A DNA stretch of 64,000 bases, from assembly GCA_030762175.1 (NCBI GenBank), contig CM060834.1, forward strand, positions 62,849,501 through 62,913,500. Direction: 5' to 3'. Source of the DNA: Metallyticus violacea. Lineage: Eukaryota; Arthropoda; Insecta; Mantodea; Metallyticidae. The notes below the pieces were generated by a model. The model ran no database searches and was not told the DNA's origin. It saw only the letters and a program-made list of their open reading frames with translations. Made by a program: the position numbers and the translations under genes. Shown in pieces: positions 1 to 11,709 of the stretch (positions are counted from its first letter, which is position 1; every line of letters begins with the position of its first letter).

Positions 1-3000
1 CGTAGTTTGGTAACTTCAAAGGAATCCCGTTTTGTTGCGTTTCAAATGGAGATAACAATTTTCCCTCATTATTCTAGTTTGATAGCTTTGAAAAACCATA
101 AAGTGAAGAAAGATTCGCAAAAAGAAAACATTTATTTCGATGGTTGGAAACTTCATTAAAATCACTTTTTTTTCCGTTCTTATTTGATTTAACTGGTTCT
201 CTTTCATTTTTCCACTTTGATTGCCTTAGAAAAGCATATTATGCGGAAAGTATCTCGAAGAGAAAAAATTTTTTTTTCCAAGTTTGGAAACTTCAAAAGA
301 ATCGCGGTTTGTTGCGTTTCAAATGGAGATAACTATTTCTCCTTCATTATTATAGTTTGATCGCCTCAGAAAACCATAAAATCAAGAAAGGTTCGCGAAA
401 AGAAAGCATTTATTTCGATGGTTGGAAACTTCATTAGAATCACTTTTTTTCCGTTCTTATTTGAGATAACTGGTTCTCTTTCATTTCTCTACTTTGATAG
501 CCTTATAAAAGCATTTTATGCGGAAAGAACCTCGAAAAGAAAATGTTTTTTTTCGAAGTTTGGAAACTTCAAAAGAATCGCGTTTTTTTGCGTTTCAAAT
601 GGGGTCAACCATTTCTCCTTCATTATTCTAGTTTGATAGCCTTAGAAAACCATAAAATGAACAAAGATTTGCGAAAAGAAAAGATTTATTTCGATTGTTG
701 GAAACTTCATTAGAATGACTTTTTTTCCGTTCTTATTTGAGATAACTGGTTCTCTTTCATTTTTCCACTTTGGTAGCCTTAGAAAAGCATATTATGCGGA
801 AAGAATCTCGGAAAGAAATTTTTTTTTTTCGAATTTTGGAAACTTCAAAAGAATCGCGTTTTGTTGCGTTTCAAATGGAGATAACTATTTCTCCTTCATT
901 ATTCTAGTTTGATAGCTTTAGAAACCCATAAACTGAAGAAATATTCGCGAAAAGAAAACATTTATTTCGATGGTTGGAAACTTCATTAGAATCACTTTTT
1001 TTCCGTTCTTATATGAGATAACTGGAAATTTTTCATTTTTCTTCTTTGATAGCCTTAGAAAAGCATATTATGCGGAAAGAATCTCGAAAAGAAAAATTTT
1101 TTTTTTTCGAAGTTTGGAAATTTCAAAAGAATCGCGTTTTGTTGCGTTTCAAATGGAGATAACTATTTCTCCTTCATTATTCTATTTTGATAGCCTTAGA
1201 AAGTCATAAAATGAAGAAAGTTTCGCCAAAAGGAAACATTTATTTCAATGGATGGAAACTTCATTAGAATCACTTTTTATTCGTTCTTATTTGAGATAAC
1301 TGGCTCTCTTTCATTTTTCTTCTTTGATAGCCTTATAAAAGCATATTATGCGGAAAGAATCTCGAAAAGAAACAAATTTTTTTCGAAGTTTGGAAACTTC
1401 AAAGGAATCGCAATTTGTTGCGTTTCAAATGGAGATAACTATTTCTCCTTCATTATTCTAGTTTGATAGCCTTAGAAAACCATAAAATTAAGAAAGATTC
1501 GCGAAAAGGAAAGATTTATTTCCATTGTTGGAAACTTCATTAGAAAGACTTTTTTTCCGTTCTTATTTGAGATAAATGGTTCTCTTTCCACTTTCCACTT
1601 TGATAGCCTTAGAAAAGCATATTATGCTAAAAGAATCTCCGAAAGAAAAGAAAACAATTTCGAATTTTGGAATCTTCAAAAGAATCGCGTTTTGTTGCGT
1701 TTCAAATGGAGATAACTATTTCTCCTTCATTATTCTAGTTTGATAGCCTTAGAAGATCATAAAATGAAGAAAGATTCGCAAAAAGAAAACAATTATTTCG
1801 ATGGTTGGAAACTTCATTAGAATCACTTTTTTTCCGTTCTTCTTTGAGATAACTGGTTCTCTTTCATTTTTCCACTTTGATAGCTTTAGAAAAGCATATT
1901 CTGCGCAAAGAATCTCGAAAAGAAAAAAAAATTTTTTCGTAGTTTGGTAACTTCAAAGGAATCCCGTTTTGTTGCGTTTCAAATGGAGATAACAATTTTC
2001 CTTCATTATTCTAGTTGATAGCTTTAGAAAACCATAAAATGAAGAAAGATTCGCAAAAAGAAAACATTTGTTTCGATGGTTGGAAACTTCATTAGAATCA
2101 CTTTTTTTTCCGTTCTTATTTGAGATAATTGGTTCTCTTTCATTTTTCCATTTTGATTGCCTTAGAAAAGCATATTATGCGGAAAGTATCTCGAAGAGAA
2201 AAAAATTTTTTTTCCAAGTTTGGAAACTTCAAAAGAATCGCGGTTTGTTGCGTTTCAAATGGAGATAACTATTTCTCCGTCATTATTATAGTTTGATCGC
2301 CTCAGAAATCAATAAAATGAAGAAAGGTTTCATGAAAAGAAAGCATTTATTTCGATGGTTGGAAACTTCATTAGAATCACTTTTTTTCGTTCTTATTTGA
2401 GATAACTGGTTCTCTTTCATTTCTCTACTTTGATATCCTTATAAAAGCATATTATGCGGAAAGAATCTCGAAAAGAAAAATTTTTTTTTCGAAGTTTGGA
2501 AACTTCAAAAGAATCGCGTTTTGTTGCGTTTCAAATGGAGATAACTACTTCTCCTTCATTATTCTAGTTTGATAGCCTTAGAAAACTATAAAATGAAGGA
2601 AGTTTCGCGAAAAGAAAACATTTTTTTCGACGGTTGGATACTTCATTAGAATCACTTTTTTTCCGTTCTTACTTGAGATAACTGGTTCTCTTTCATTTTC
2701 CTTCTTTGATAGCCTTAGAGATGCATATTATGCGGAAAGAATCTCGAAAAGAAAAAAATTTTTTTTCGAAGTTTGAAAACTTCAAAAGAATCACGTTTTG
2801 TTGCGTTTCAAATGGAGATAACTATTTCTCCTTCTTTATTCTAATTTGATAGCCTTAGAAAACCAAAAATGAAGGAAGTTTCGTGAAAAGAAAACAATTA
2901 TTTCGATGGATGGAAACTATATTAGAATCACTTTTTTTCCGTTCTTATTTGAGATAACTGGTTCTCTTTCATTTTCCTTCTTTGATAGCCTTAGAAAAGC

Positions 3001-3575
3001 ATATTATGCGGAAAAAATCTCGAAAAGAAAAATTTTTTTTTTCCAAGTTTAAAAACTTCAAAAGAATCGCGTTTTGTTGCGTTTCAAATGGAGATAACTA
3101 TTTCTCCTTCTTTTTCTGGTTTGATAGCCTTAGAAAACCATAAAAGGAAGAAAGATTCGCGAAAAGAAAACATTTATTTCGATGGTTGGAAACTTCATTA
3201 GAATCACTTTTTTCCGTTCTTATTTGAGATAACTGGTTCTCTTTCATTTTTCTACTTTGATAGCCTTAGAAAAGCATATTATGCGGAAAGAATCTCGGAA
3301 AGAAAAAAATTTTTTTTTCGAAGTTTGGAAACTTCAAAAGATTCGCGTTTTGTTGCGTTTCAAATGGAGATAACTATTTCTCCTTCATTAATCTAGTTTG
3401 ATAGCCTTAGAAAACCATAAAATGAGGAAAGTTTCGCGAAAAGAAAACATTTATTTCAATGGTTGGAAACTTCATTAGAATCACGTTTTTTGCGTTCTTA
3501 TTTGAGATAACTGGTTCTCTTTCATTTTCCTTCTTTGATAGCCTTAGAAAAACATATTATGCGGAAAGAATCTCG
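1..3575. repeat. 14-monomer block, copy 1 (offset 3,873 bp)
   Basis: Matches 3,874-7,448 base for base at a constant offset of 3,873 bp with only scattered substitutions (for example GGAATCCC at 21-28 against CGAATCCC in copy 2). The start is set by the window edge, so the true block is longer upstream. The match stops inside half B, just after AATCTCG and before the A/T tract. Fourteen monomers of ~276.6 bp give the offset. Confidence 0.88.
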
Positions 3576-3735
3576 GAAAGAAAAAAATTTTTTTTTCGAA
3601 GTTTGGAAACTTCAAAAGATTCGCGTTTTGTTGCGTTTCAAATGGAGATAACTATTTCTCCTTCATTAATCTAGTTTGATAGCCTTAGAAAACCATAAAA
3701 TGAGGAAAGTTTCGCGAAAAGAAAACATTTATTTC
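3571..3735. repeat. Single-monomer local duplication at the end of copy 1
   Basis: From 3,576 the sequence stops following the 7.4 kb copy and instead repeats its own previous monomer (3,294-3,450 repeated at offset 278). The shared marks are AAAAGATTCGCG, the TTCATTAATCTAG end and AAAATGAGGAAAG. The rest up to 3,873 is a CTTCTTTGAG / TATTCTGCGCAAAG type monomer that leads into copy 2. Confidence 0.75.
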
Positions 3736-3873
3736 GATGGTTGGAAACTTCATTAGAATCACTTTTTTTCCGTTCTTCTTTGAGATAACTGGTTCTCTTT
3801 CATTTTTCTACTTTGATAGCTTTAGAAAAGCATATTCTGCGCAAAGAATCTCGAAAAGAAAAAAAAATTTTTT

Positions 3874-6800
3874 CGTAGTTTGGTAACTTCAAACGAATCC
3901 CGTTTTGTTGCGTTTCAAATGGAGATAACAATTTTCCCTCATTATTCTAGTTTGATAGCTTTGAAAAACCATAAAGTGAAGAAAGATTCGCAAAAAGAAA
4001 ACATTTATTTCGATGGTTGGAAACTTCATTAAAATCACTTTTTTTTCCGTTCTTATTTGATTTAACTGGTTCTCTTTCATTTTTCCACTTTGATTGCCTT
4101 AGAAAAGCATATTATGCGGAAAGTATCTCGAAGAGAAAAAATTTTTTTTTCCAAGTTTGGAAACTTCAAAAGAATCGCGGTTTGTTGCGTTTCAAATGGA
4201 GGTAACTATTTCTCCTTCATTATTATAGTTTGATCACCTCAGAAAACCATAAAATCAAGAAAGGTTCGCGAAAAGAAAGCATTTATTTCGATGGTTGGAA
4301 ACTTCATTAGAATCACTTTTTTTCCGTTCTTATTTGAGATAACTGGTTCTCTTTCATTTCTCTACTTTGATAGCCTTATAAAAGCATATTATGCGGAAAG
4401 AATCTGGAAAAGAAAATGTTTTTTTTCGAAGTTTGGAAACTTCAAAAGAATCGCGTTTTTTTGCGTTTCAAATGGGGTCAACCATTTCTCCTTCATTATT
4501 CTAGTTTGATAGCCTTAGAAAACCATAAAATGAACAAAGATTTGCGAAAAGAAAAGATTTATTTCGATTGTTGGAAACTTCATTAGAATGACTTTTTTTC
4601 CGTTCTTATTTGAGATAACTGGTTCTCTTTCATTTTTCCACTTTGGTAGCCTTAGAAAAGCATATTATGCGGAAAGAATCTCGGAAAGAAATTTTTTTTT
4701 TTCGAATTTTGGAAACTTCAAAAGAATCGCGTTTTGTTGCGTTTCAAATGGAGATAACTATTTCTCCTTCATTATTCTAGTTTGATAGCTTTAGAAACCC
4801 ATAAACTGAAGAAATATTCGCGAAAAGAAAACATTTATTTCGATGGTTGGAAACTTCATTAGAATCACTTTTTTTCCGTTCTTATATGAGATAACTGGAA
4901 ATTTTTCATTTTTCTTCTTTGATAGCCTTAGAAAAGCATATTATGCGGAAAGAATCTCGAAAAGAAAAATTTTTTTTTTTCGAAGTTTGGAAATTTCAAA
5001 AGAATGGCGTTTTGTTGCGTTTCAAATGGAGATAACTATTTCTCCTTCATTATTCTATTTTGATAGCCTTAGAAAATCATAAAATGAAGAAAGTTTCGCC
5101 AAAAGGAAACATTTATTTCGATGGATGGAAACTTCATTAGAATCACTTTTTATTCGTTCTTATTTGAGATAACTGGTTCTCTTTCATTTTTCTTCTTTGA
5201 TAGCCTTATAAAAGCATATTATGCGGAAAGAATCTCGAAAAGAAAAAAATTTTTTTCGAAGTTTGGAAACTTCAAAGGAATCGCAATTTGCTGCGTTTCA
5301 AATGGAGATAACTATTTCTCCTTCATTATTCTAGTTTGATAGCCTTAGAAAACCATAAAATTAAGAAAGATTCGCGAAAAGGAAAGATTTATTTCCATTG
5401 TTGGAAACTTCATTAGAAAGACTTTTTTTCCGTTCTTATTTGAGATAAATGGTTCTCTTTCCACTTTCCACTTTGATAGCCTTAGAAAAGCATATTATGC
5501 TAAAAGAATCTCCGAAAGAAAAGAAAACAATTTCGAATTTTGGAATCTTCAAAAGAATCGCGTTTTGTTGCGTTTCAAATGGAGATAACTATTTCTCCTT
5601 CATTATTCTAGTTTGATAGCCTTAGAAGATCATAAAATGAAGAAAGATTCGCAAAAAGAAAACAATTATTTCGATGGTTGGAAACTTCATTAGAATCACT
5701 TTTTTTCCGTTCTTCTTTGAGATAACTGGTTCTCTTTCATTTTTCCACTTTGATAGCTTTAGAAAAGCATATTCTGCGCAAAGAATCTCGAAAAGAAAAA
5801 AAAAATTTTTCGTAGTTTGGTAACTTCAAAGGAATCCCGTTTTGTTGCGTTTCAAATGGAGATAACAATTTTCCTTCATTATTCTAGTTGATAGCTTTAG
5901 AAAACCATAAAATGAAGAAAGATTCGCAAAAAGAAAACATTTGTTTCGATGGATGGAAACTTCATTAGAATCACTTTTTTTTCCGTTCTTATTTGAGATA
6001 ATTGGTTCTCTTTCATTTTTCCACTTTGATTGCCTTAGAAAAGCATATTATGCGGAAAGTATCTCGAAGAGAAAAACATTTTTTTTCCAAGTTTGGAAAC
6101 TTCAAAAGAATCGCGGTTTGTTGCGTTTCAAATGGAGATAACTATTTCTCCGTTATTATTATAGTTTGATCGCCTCAGAAATCAATAAAATGAAGAAAGG
6201 TTTCATGAAAAGAAAGCATTTATTTCGATGGATGGAAACTTCATTAGAATCACTTTTTTTCGTTCTTATTTGAGATAACTGGTTCTCTTTCATTTCTCTA
6301 CTTTGATATCCTTATAAAAGCATATTATGCGGAAAGAATCTCGAAAAGAAAAATTTTTTTTTCGAAGTTTGGAAACTTCAAAAGAATCGCGTTTTGTTGC
6401 GTTTCAAATGGAGATAACCTCTTCTCCTTCATTATTCTAGTTTGATAGCCTTAGAAAACTATAAAATGAAGGAAGTTTCGCGAAAAGAAAACATTTTTTT
6501 CGACGGTTGGATACTTCATTAGAATCACTTTTTTTCCGTTCTTACTTGAGATAACTGGTTCTCTTTCATTTTCCTTCTTTGATAGCCTTAGAGATGCATA
6601 TTATGCGGAAAGAATCTCGAAAAGAAAAAAATTTTTTTTCGAAGTTTGAAAACTTCAAAAGAATCACGTTTTGTTGCGTTTCAAATGGAGATAACTATTT
6701 CTCCTTCTTTATTCTAATTTGATAGCCTTAGAAAACCAAAAATGAAGGAAGTTTCGTGAAAAGAAAACAATTATTTCGATGGATGGAAACTATATTAGAA

Positions 6801-7448
6801 TCACTTTTTTTCCGTTCTTATTTGAGATAACTGGTTCTCTTTCATTTTCCTTCTTTGATAGCCTTAGAAAAGCATATTATGCGGAAAAAATCTCGAAAAG
6901 AAAAATTTTTTTTTTCCAAGTTTAAAAACTTCAAAAGAATCGCGTTTTGTTGCGTTTCAAATGGAGATAACTATTTCTCCTTCTTTTTCTGGTTTGATAG
7001 CCTTAGAAAACCATAAAATGAAGAAAGATTCGCGAAAAGAAAACATTTATTTCGATGGTTGGAAACTTCATTAGAATCACTTTTTTCCGTTCTTATTTGA
7101 GATAACTGGTTCTCTTTCATTTTTCTACTTTGATAGCCTTAGAAAAGCATATTATGCGGAAAGAATCTCGGAAAGAAAAAAATTTTTTTTTCGAAGTTTG
7201 GAAACTTCAAAAGATTCGCGTTTTGTTGCGTTTCAAATGGAGATAACTATTTCTCCTTCATTAATCTAGTTTGATAGCCTTAGAAAACCATAAAATGAGG
7301 AAAGTTTCGCGAAAAGAAAACATTTATTTCAATGGTTGGAAACTTCATTAGAATCACGTTTTTTGCGTTCTTATTTGAGATAACTGGTTCTCTTTCATTT
7401 TCCTTCTTTGATAGCCTTAGAAAAACATATTATGCGGAAAGAATCTCG
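3874..7448. repeat. 14-monomer block, copy 2
   Basis: Tandem partner of 1-3,575. It carries the same order of variant monomers: GATTTAACTGG, GGGGTCAACC, AATTTTTTTTTTTCGAATTTTGG, ACTGGAAATTTTTC, GATGGATGG, and the AAAGAAAACAATTTCG monomer. Near 7,455 it continues into a monomer with AAACAATTTTTTTTCGAAGTTGAATACTT that copy 1 lacks, so copy 2 keeps the longer right flank. Confidence 0.88.
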
Positions 7449-8910
7449 AAAAGAAACAATTTTTTTTCGAAGTTGAATACTTAAAAAGAATCGCGTTTTG
7501 TTGCGTTTCAAATGGAGATAAATATTTCTCCTTCTTTATTCTAGTTTGATAGTCTTAGAAAACCATAAAATGAAGAAAGATTCGCGAAAAGAAAACATTT
7601 ATTTCGATGGTTGGAAACTTTTATATAATCACTTTTCTTCCGTTCTTATTAAGGATAAGTGTTTCTCTTTCATTTTTCTACTTTATAGCCTTAGAAAAGC
7701 ATATTATGCGGAAAGAATCTCGGAAAGAAAAAAAAATTTTTCGAAGTTTGGAAACTTCAAAAGAATCTAGTTTTGTTGCGTTTCAAATGGAGATAACTGT
7801 TTCTCCTTCATTATTCTAGTTTGATAGCCTTAGAAAACCATAAAATGAAGAAAGTTTCGCTAAAAGAAAACATTTTTTTCGACGGTAGAAAATTCGTTAG
7901 AATCACTTTTTTCAGTTCTAATTTGAAATAACTGGTTCTCTTTCATTTTTTTACTTTGATAGCCTTAGAAAAGCATATTATGCGGAAAGAATCTCGGAAA
8001 GAAAAAAATTTTTTTTTGAAGTTTGGAAACTTCAAAAGATTCGCGTTTTGTTGCGTTTCAAATGGAGATAACTATTTCTACTTCATTATTCTAGTTTGAT
8101 AGCCTTAGAAAACCATAAAATGAGGAAAGTTTCGCGAAAAGAAAACATTTATTTCGATGGTTGGAAACTCCATTAGAATCACTTTTTTTGCGTTCTTATT
8201 TGAGATAACTGGTTCTCTTTCATTTTTCTTCTTTGATAGCCTTAGAAAAGCACATTATGCGGAAAGAATCTCGAAAGGAAAATAATTTTGTTTCGAAGTT
8301 TGGAAACTTCAAAAGAATCGCGTTTTGTTGCGTTTCAAATGGAGATAACTATTTCTCCTTCATTGTTCTAGGTTGATAGCCTTAGAAAACCATAAAATGA
8401 AGAAAGTTGCGCGAAAAGAAGGCATTTTTTTCAAAGGTAAGATATTTCATTAGAATCACTTTGTTCCGTTCTTATTTGAGATAACTGGTTCTCTTTCATT
8501 TTCCTTCTTTGATAGCCTTAGAAAAGCATATTATGCGGAAAGAATCTCGGAAAGAAAAAAAATTTTATTTGAAGTTTGGAAACTTCAAAAGAATCGCGTT
8601 TTGTAGCGTTTCAAATGGAGATAACTATTTGTCCTTCTTTATTCTAGTTTGATAGTCTTAGAAAACCATAAAATGAAGAAAGATTCGCAAAAAGAAAACA
8701 CTTATTTCGACGGTTGGAAACTTCATTAGAATCACTTTTTCTCCGTTGTTATTTTAGATAATTAATTCTCTTTCATTTTTCTACTTTGATAGCCTTAGAA
8801 AAGCATACTACGAGGAACGAATCTCGAAAAGAAACAATTTTTTTTTCGAAGTTTGAAAACTTCAAAAGAATCGCGTTTTGTTGCGTTTCAAATGGAGATA
8901 AATATTTCTC
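7449..8910. repeat. Heterogeneous satellite stretch
   Basis: Satellite monomers with more private variants than average: TTATATAATCACTTTTCTTCCG with TTAAGGATAAG (7,620-7,650), ACGGTAGAAAATTCGTTAG (7,882), and GTTGCGCGAAAAGAAGGCA with AAAGGTAAGATATTTC (8,405-8,445), one of the most diverged half-A copies. Its first part, to about 7,990, is shared with 16,830-17,373. Confidence 0.75.
8014..8037. other. Extended hairpin variant of the half-B dyad (11-bp arms)
   Basis: Here the T-run joins GAAG directly (no CG), so the inverted arms grow to 11 bp: TTTTGAAGTTT, GG, AAACTTCAAAA. The same C-less form occurs elsewhere, for example near 25,945, 35,580, 40,265 and 52,595. It is the strongest local dyad I saw in the window. 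Confidence 0.8.
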
Positions 8911-9850
8911 CTTCTATATTCTAGTTTGATAGTCTTAGAAATCCATAAATGGAAGAAAGATTCGCGAAAAGAAAACATTTATTTGGATAGTTGGAAACTT
9001 CATTAGAATCACTTTTTTTCCGTTCTTATTTGAGATAAGTGTTTATCTTTCATTTTTCTTCTTTGATAGCTTTAGAAATGCATATTGTGCGGAAATAATC
9101 TCCAAAAGAAAAGTTATTTTTTCGAAGTTTGGAAACTTCAAATGAATCGCGTTTTGTTGCGTTTCAAATGGAGATAACTATTTCTTCTTCCTTATTCTAG
9201 TATGATAGCCTTAGAAAACCGTAAAATGAAGAAAGTATCGGGAAAAGAAAACATTTATTTCGATGGTTTGAAACTTCATTAGAATCACTTTTTTCCGTTC
9301 TTACATGAGTTAACTGGTTATCTTTCATTTTTCGCTTTGATAGCCTTAGAAAAGCATATTAAGCGGAAAGAATCTCGGCAAGAAAAAATTGTTTTTTCGA
9401 AGTTTGGAAACTTCAAAAGATTCGCGTTTTGTTGCGTTTAAAATGGAGATAACTATTTCTCCTTCATTATTCTAGTTTGATAGCCTTAGAAAACCATAAA
9501 ATAAGGAAAGTTTCGCGAAAAGATAACATTTATTTCGATGGTTGGAAACTCCATTAGAATCACTCTTTTTGCGTTCTTATTTGAGATAACTGGTTCTCTT
9601 TCATTTTTCTTCTTTGATAGCCTTAGAAAAGCATATTATGCGGAAAGAATCTCGAAAGGAAAATAATTTTTTTTCGAAGTTTGGAAACTTCAAAAGAATG
9701 GCGTTTTGTTGCGTTTCAAATGGAGTTAACTATTTCTCCTTCATTATTCTAGTTTGATAGCCTTAGAAAACCATAAAATGAAGAAAGTTTCGCGAAAAGA
9801 AAACATTTTTTTCGACGGTTGGAAACTTCATTAGAATCACTTTGTTCCGT
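8470..9850. repeat. Diverged 6-monomer duplication, copy 1
   Basis: Parallels 10,122-11,503 at an offset drifting around 1,653 bp. Both contain the same rare marks in the same order: TTTTATTTGAAG, AAAACACTTATTTCGACGG, GATAATTAATTCTC, CATACTACGAGGAACG, TTCTATATTCTAG, GGATAGTT and a TTAAGCGG/CTAAGCGG monomer. The middle (about 9,040-9,350 against 10,690-11,010) does not match, so one copy was edited after duplication. Confidence 0.7.
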
Positions 9851-10121
9851 TCTTATTTGAGATAACTGGTTCTCTTTCATTTTCCTTCTTTGATAGCCTT
9901 AGCGAAGCATATTATGCGGAAAGAATCTCGAAAAGAAAAAAATTTTTTTCGAAGTTTCAAAACTTAAAACGAATAGCGTTTTGTTGCGTTTCAAATGGAG
10001 ATAACTATTCCTCCTTTATTCTAGTTTGATAGCCTTAGAAAACCAAAAAATGAAGAAAGTTTCGCAAAGAGAAAACATTTTTTTCGACGGTTGGAAACTT
10101 CATTAGAATCATTTTTTTCCG

Positions 10122-11503
10122 TTCTTATTTGAGATAACTGGTTCTCTTTCATTTTCCTTCTTTGATAGCCTTAGAAAAGCATATTATGCGGAAAGAATCT
10201 CGGAAAGAAAAAAAATTTTATTTGAAGTTTGGAAACTTCAAAAGAATCGCGTTTTGTTGCGTTTCAAATGGAGATAACTATTTGTCCTTCTTTATTCTAG
10301 TTTGATAGTCTTAAAAACCATAAAATGAAGAAAGATTCGCAAAAAGAAAACACTTATTTCGACGGTTGGAAACTTCATTAGAATCACTTTTTCTCCGTTG
10401 TTATTTTAGATAATTAATTCTCTTTCATTTTTCTACTTTGATAGCCTTAGAAAAGCATACTACGAGGAACGAATCTCGAAAAGAAACAATTTTATTTTCG
10501 AAGTTTGAAAACTTCAAAAGAATCGCGTTTTGTTGCGTTTCAAATGGAGATAAATATTTCTCCTTCTATATTCTAGTTTGATAGTCTTAGAAATCCATAA
10601 ATTGAAGAAAGATTCGCGAAAAGAAAACATTTATTTGGATAGTTAGAAACTTCATTAGAATCACTTTTTTTCCGTTCTTATTTGAGATAAGTGTTTCTCT
10701 TTCATTTTTCTACATCGATAGCCTTAGAAAAGCATATTATGCGGAAAGAATCTCGGAAAGAAAAAAATTTTATTTCGAAGTTTGGAAACTTCAAAAGAAT
10801 CTAGTTTTGTTGCGTTTCAAATGGAGATAACTATTTCTCCTTCATTATTCTAGTTTGATACCCTTAGAAAACCATAAAAAAAAGAAAGATTCGCAAAAAG
10901 AAAATATTTATTTCGACGGTTGGAAACTTCATTAGATACACTTTTTTCCGTTCTTATTTGAGATAACTAATTGCCTTTCATTTTTCTACTTTGATAGCCT
11001 TAGAAAAGCATACTAAGCGGAAAGAATCTCGGAAAGAAAAAATTGTTTTTTCGAAGTTTGGAAACTTCAAAAGATTCGCGTTTTGTTGCGTTTAAAATGG
11101 AGATAACTATTTCTCCTTCATTATTCTAGTTTGATAGCCTTAGAAAACCATAAAATAAGGAAAGTTTCGCGAAAAGATAACATTTATTTCGATGGTTGGA
11201 AACTCCATTAGAATCACTCTTTTTGCGTTCTTATTTGAGATAACTGGTTCTCTTTCATTTTTCTTCTTTGATAGCCTTAGAAAAGCATATTATGCGGAAA
11301 GAATCTCGAAAGGAAAATAATTTTTTTTCGAAGTTTGGAAACTTCAAAAGAATGGCGTTTTGTTGCGTTTCAAATGGAGTTAACTATTTCTCCTTCATTA
11401 TTCTAGTTTGATAGCCTTAGAAAACCATAAAATGAAGAAAGTTTCGGGAAAAGAAAACATTTTTTTCGACGGTTGGAAACTTCATTAGAATCACTTTTTT
11501 CCG
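10122..11503. repeat. Diverged 6-monomer duplication, copy 2
   Basis: Partner of 8,470-9,850. It carries CTACATCGATAGCC, AAAACCATAAAAAAAAG and AACTAATTGCC in the part where copy 1 has TATTGTGCGGAAATAATC and a GTATCGGG monomer. Its right end keeps GTTTCGGGAAAAG where copy 1 has GTTTCGCGAAAAG. Confidence 0.68.
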
Positions 11504-11709
11504 TTCTTATTTGAGATAACTGGTTCTCTTTCATTTTTCTTCTTTGATAGCTTTAAAAACGCATATTATGCGGAAAGAATCTCGAAAGGAAAAAAATTTT
11601 TTTTCGAAGTTTGGAAACTTCGAAAGAATCGCGTTTTGTTGCGTTTCAAATGGAGATAACTATTTCTCCTTCAATATTCTAGTTTGATAACCTTAGAAAA
11701 CCATAAAAT

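Noticed and set aside
16..207. Minus-strand ORFs (for example 16-207, 3,889-4,080, 30,153-30,359, 62,321-62,524, 63,372-63,578)
   Set aside because: They are reverse-strand readings across half B and half A and appear only where block copies repeat. No independent coding evidence.
8800..8825. Possible foreign insertion at CATACTACGAGGAACG
   Set aside because: It is a substituted GCATATTATGCGGAAAG at the normal place in half B, recurring at 10,455, 19,010 and 44,315. It is a variant, not an insertion.
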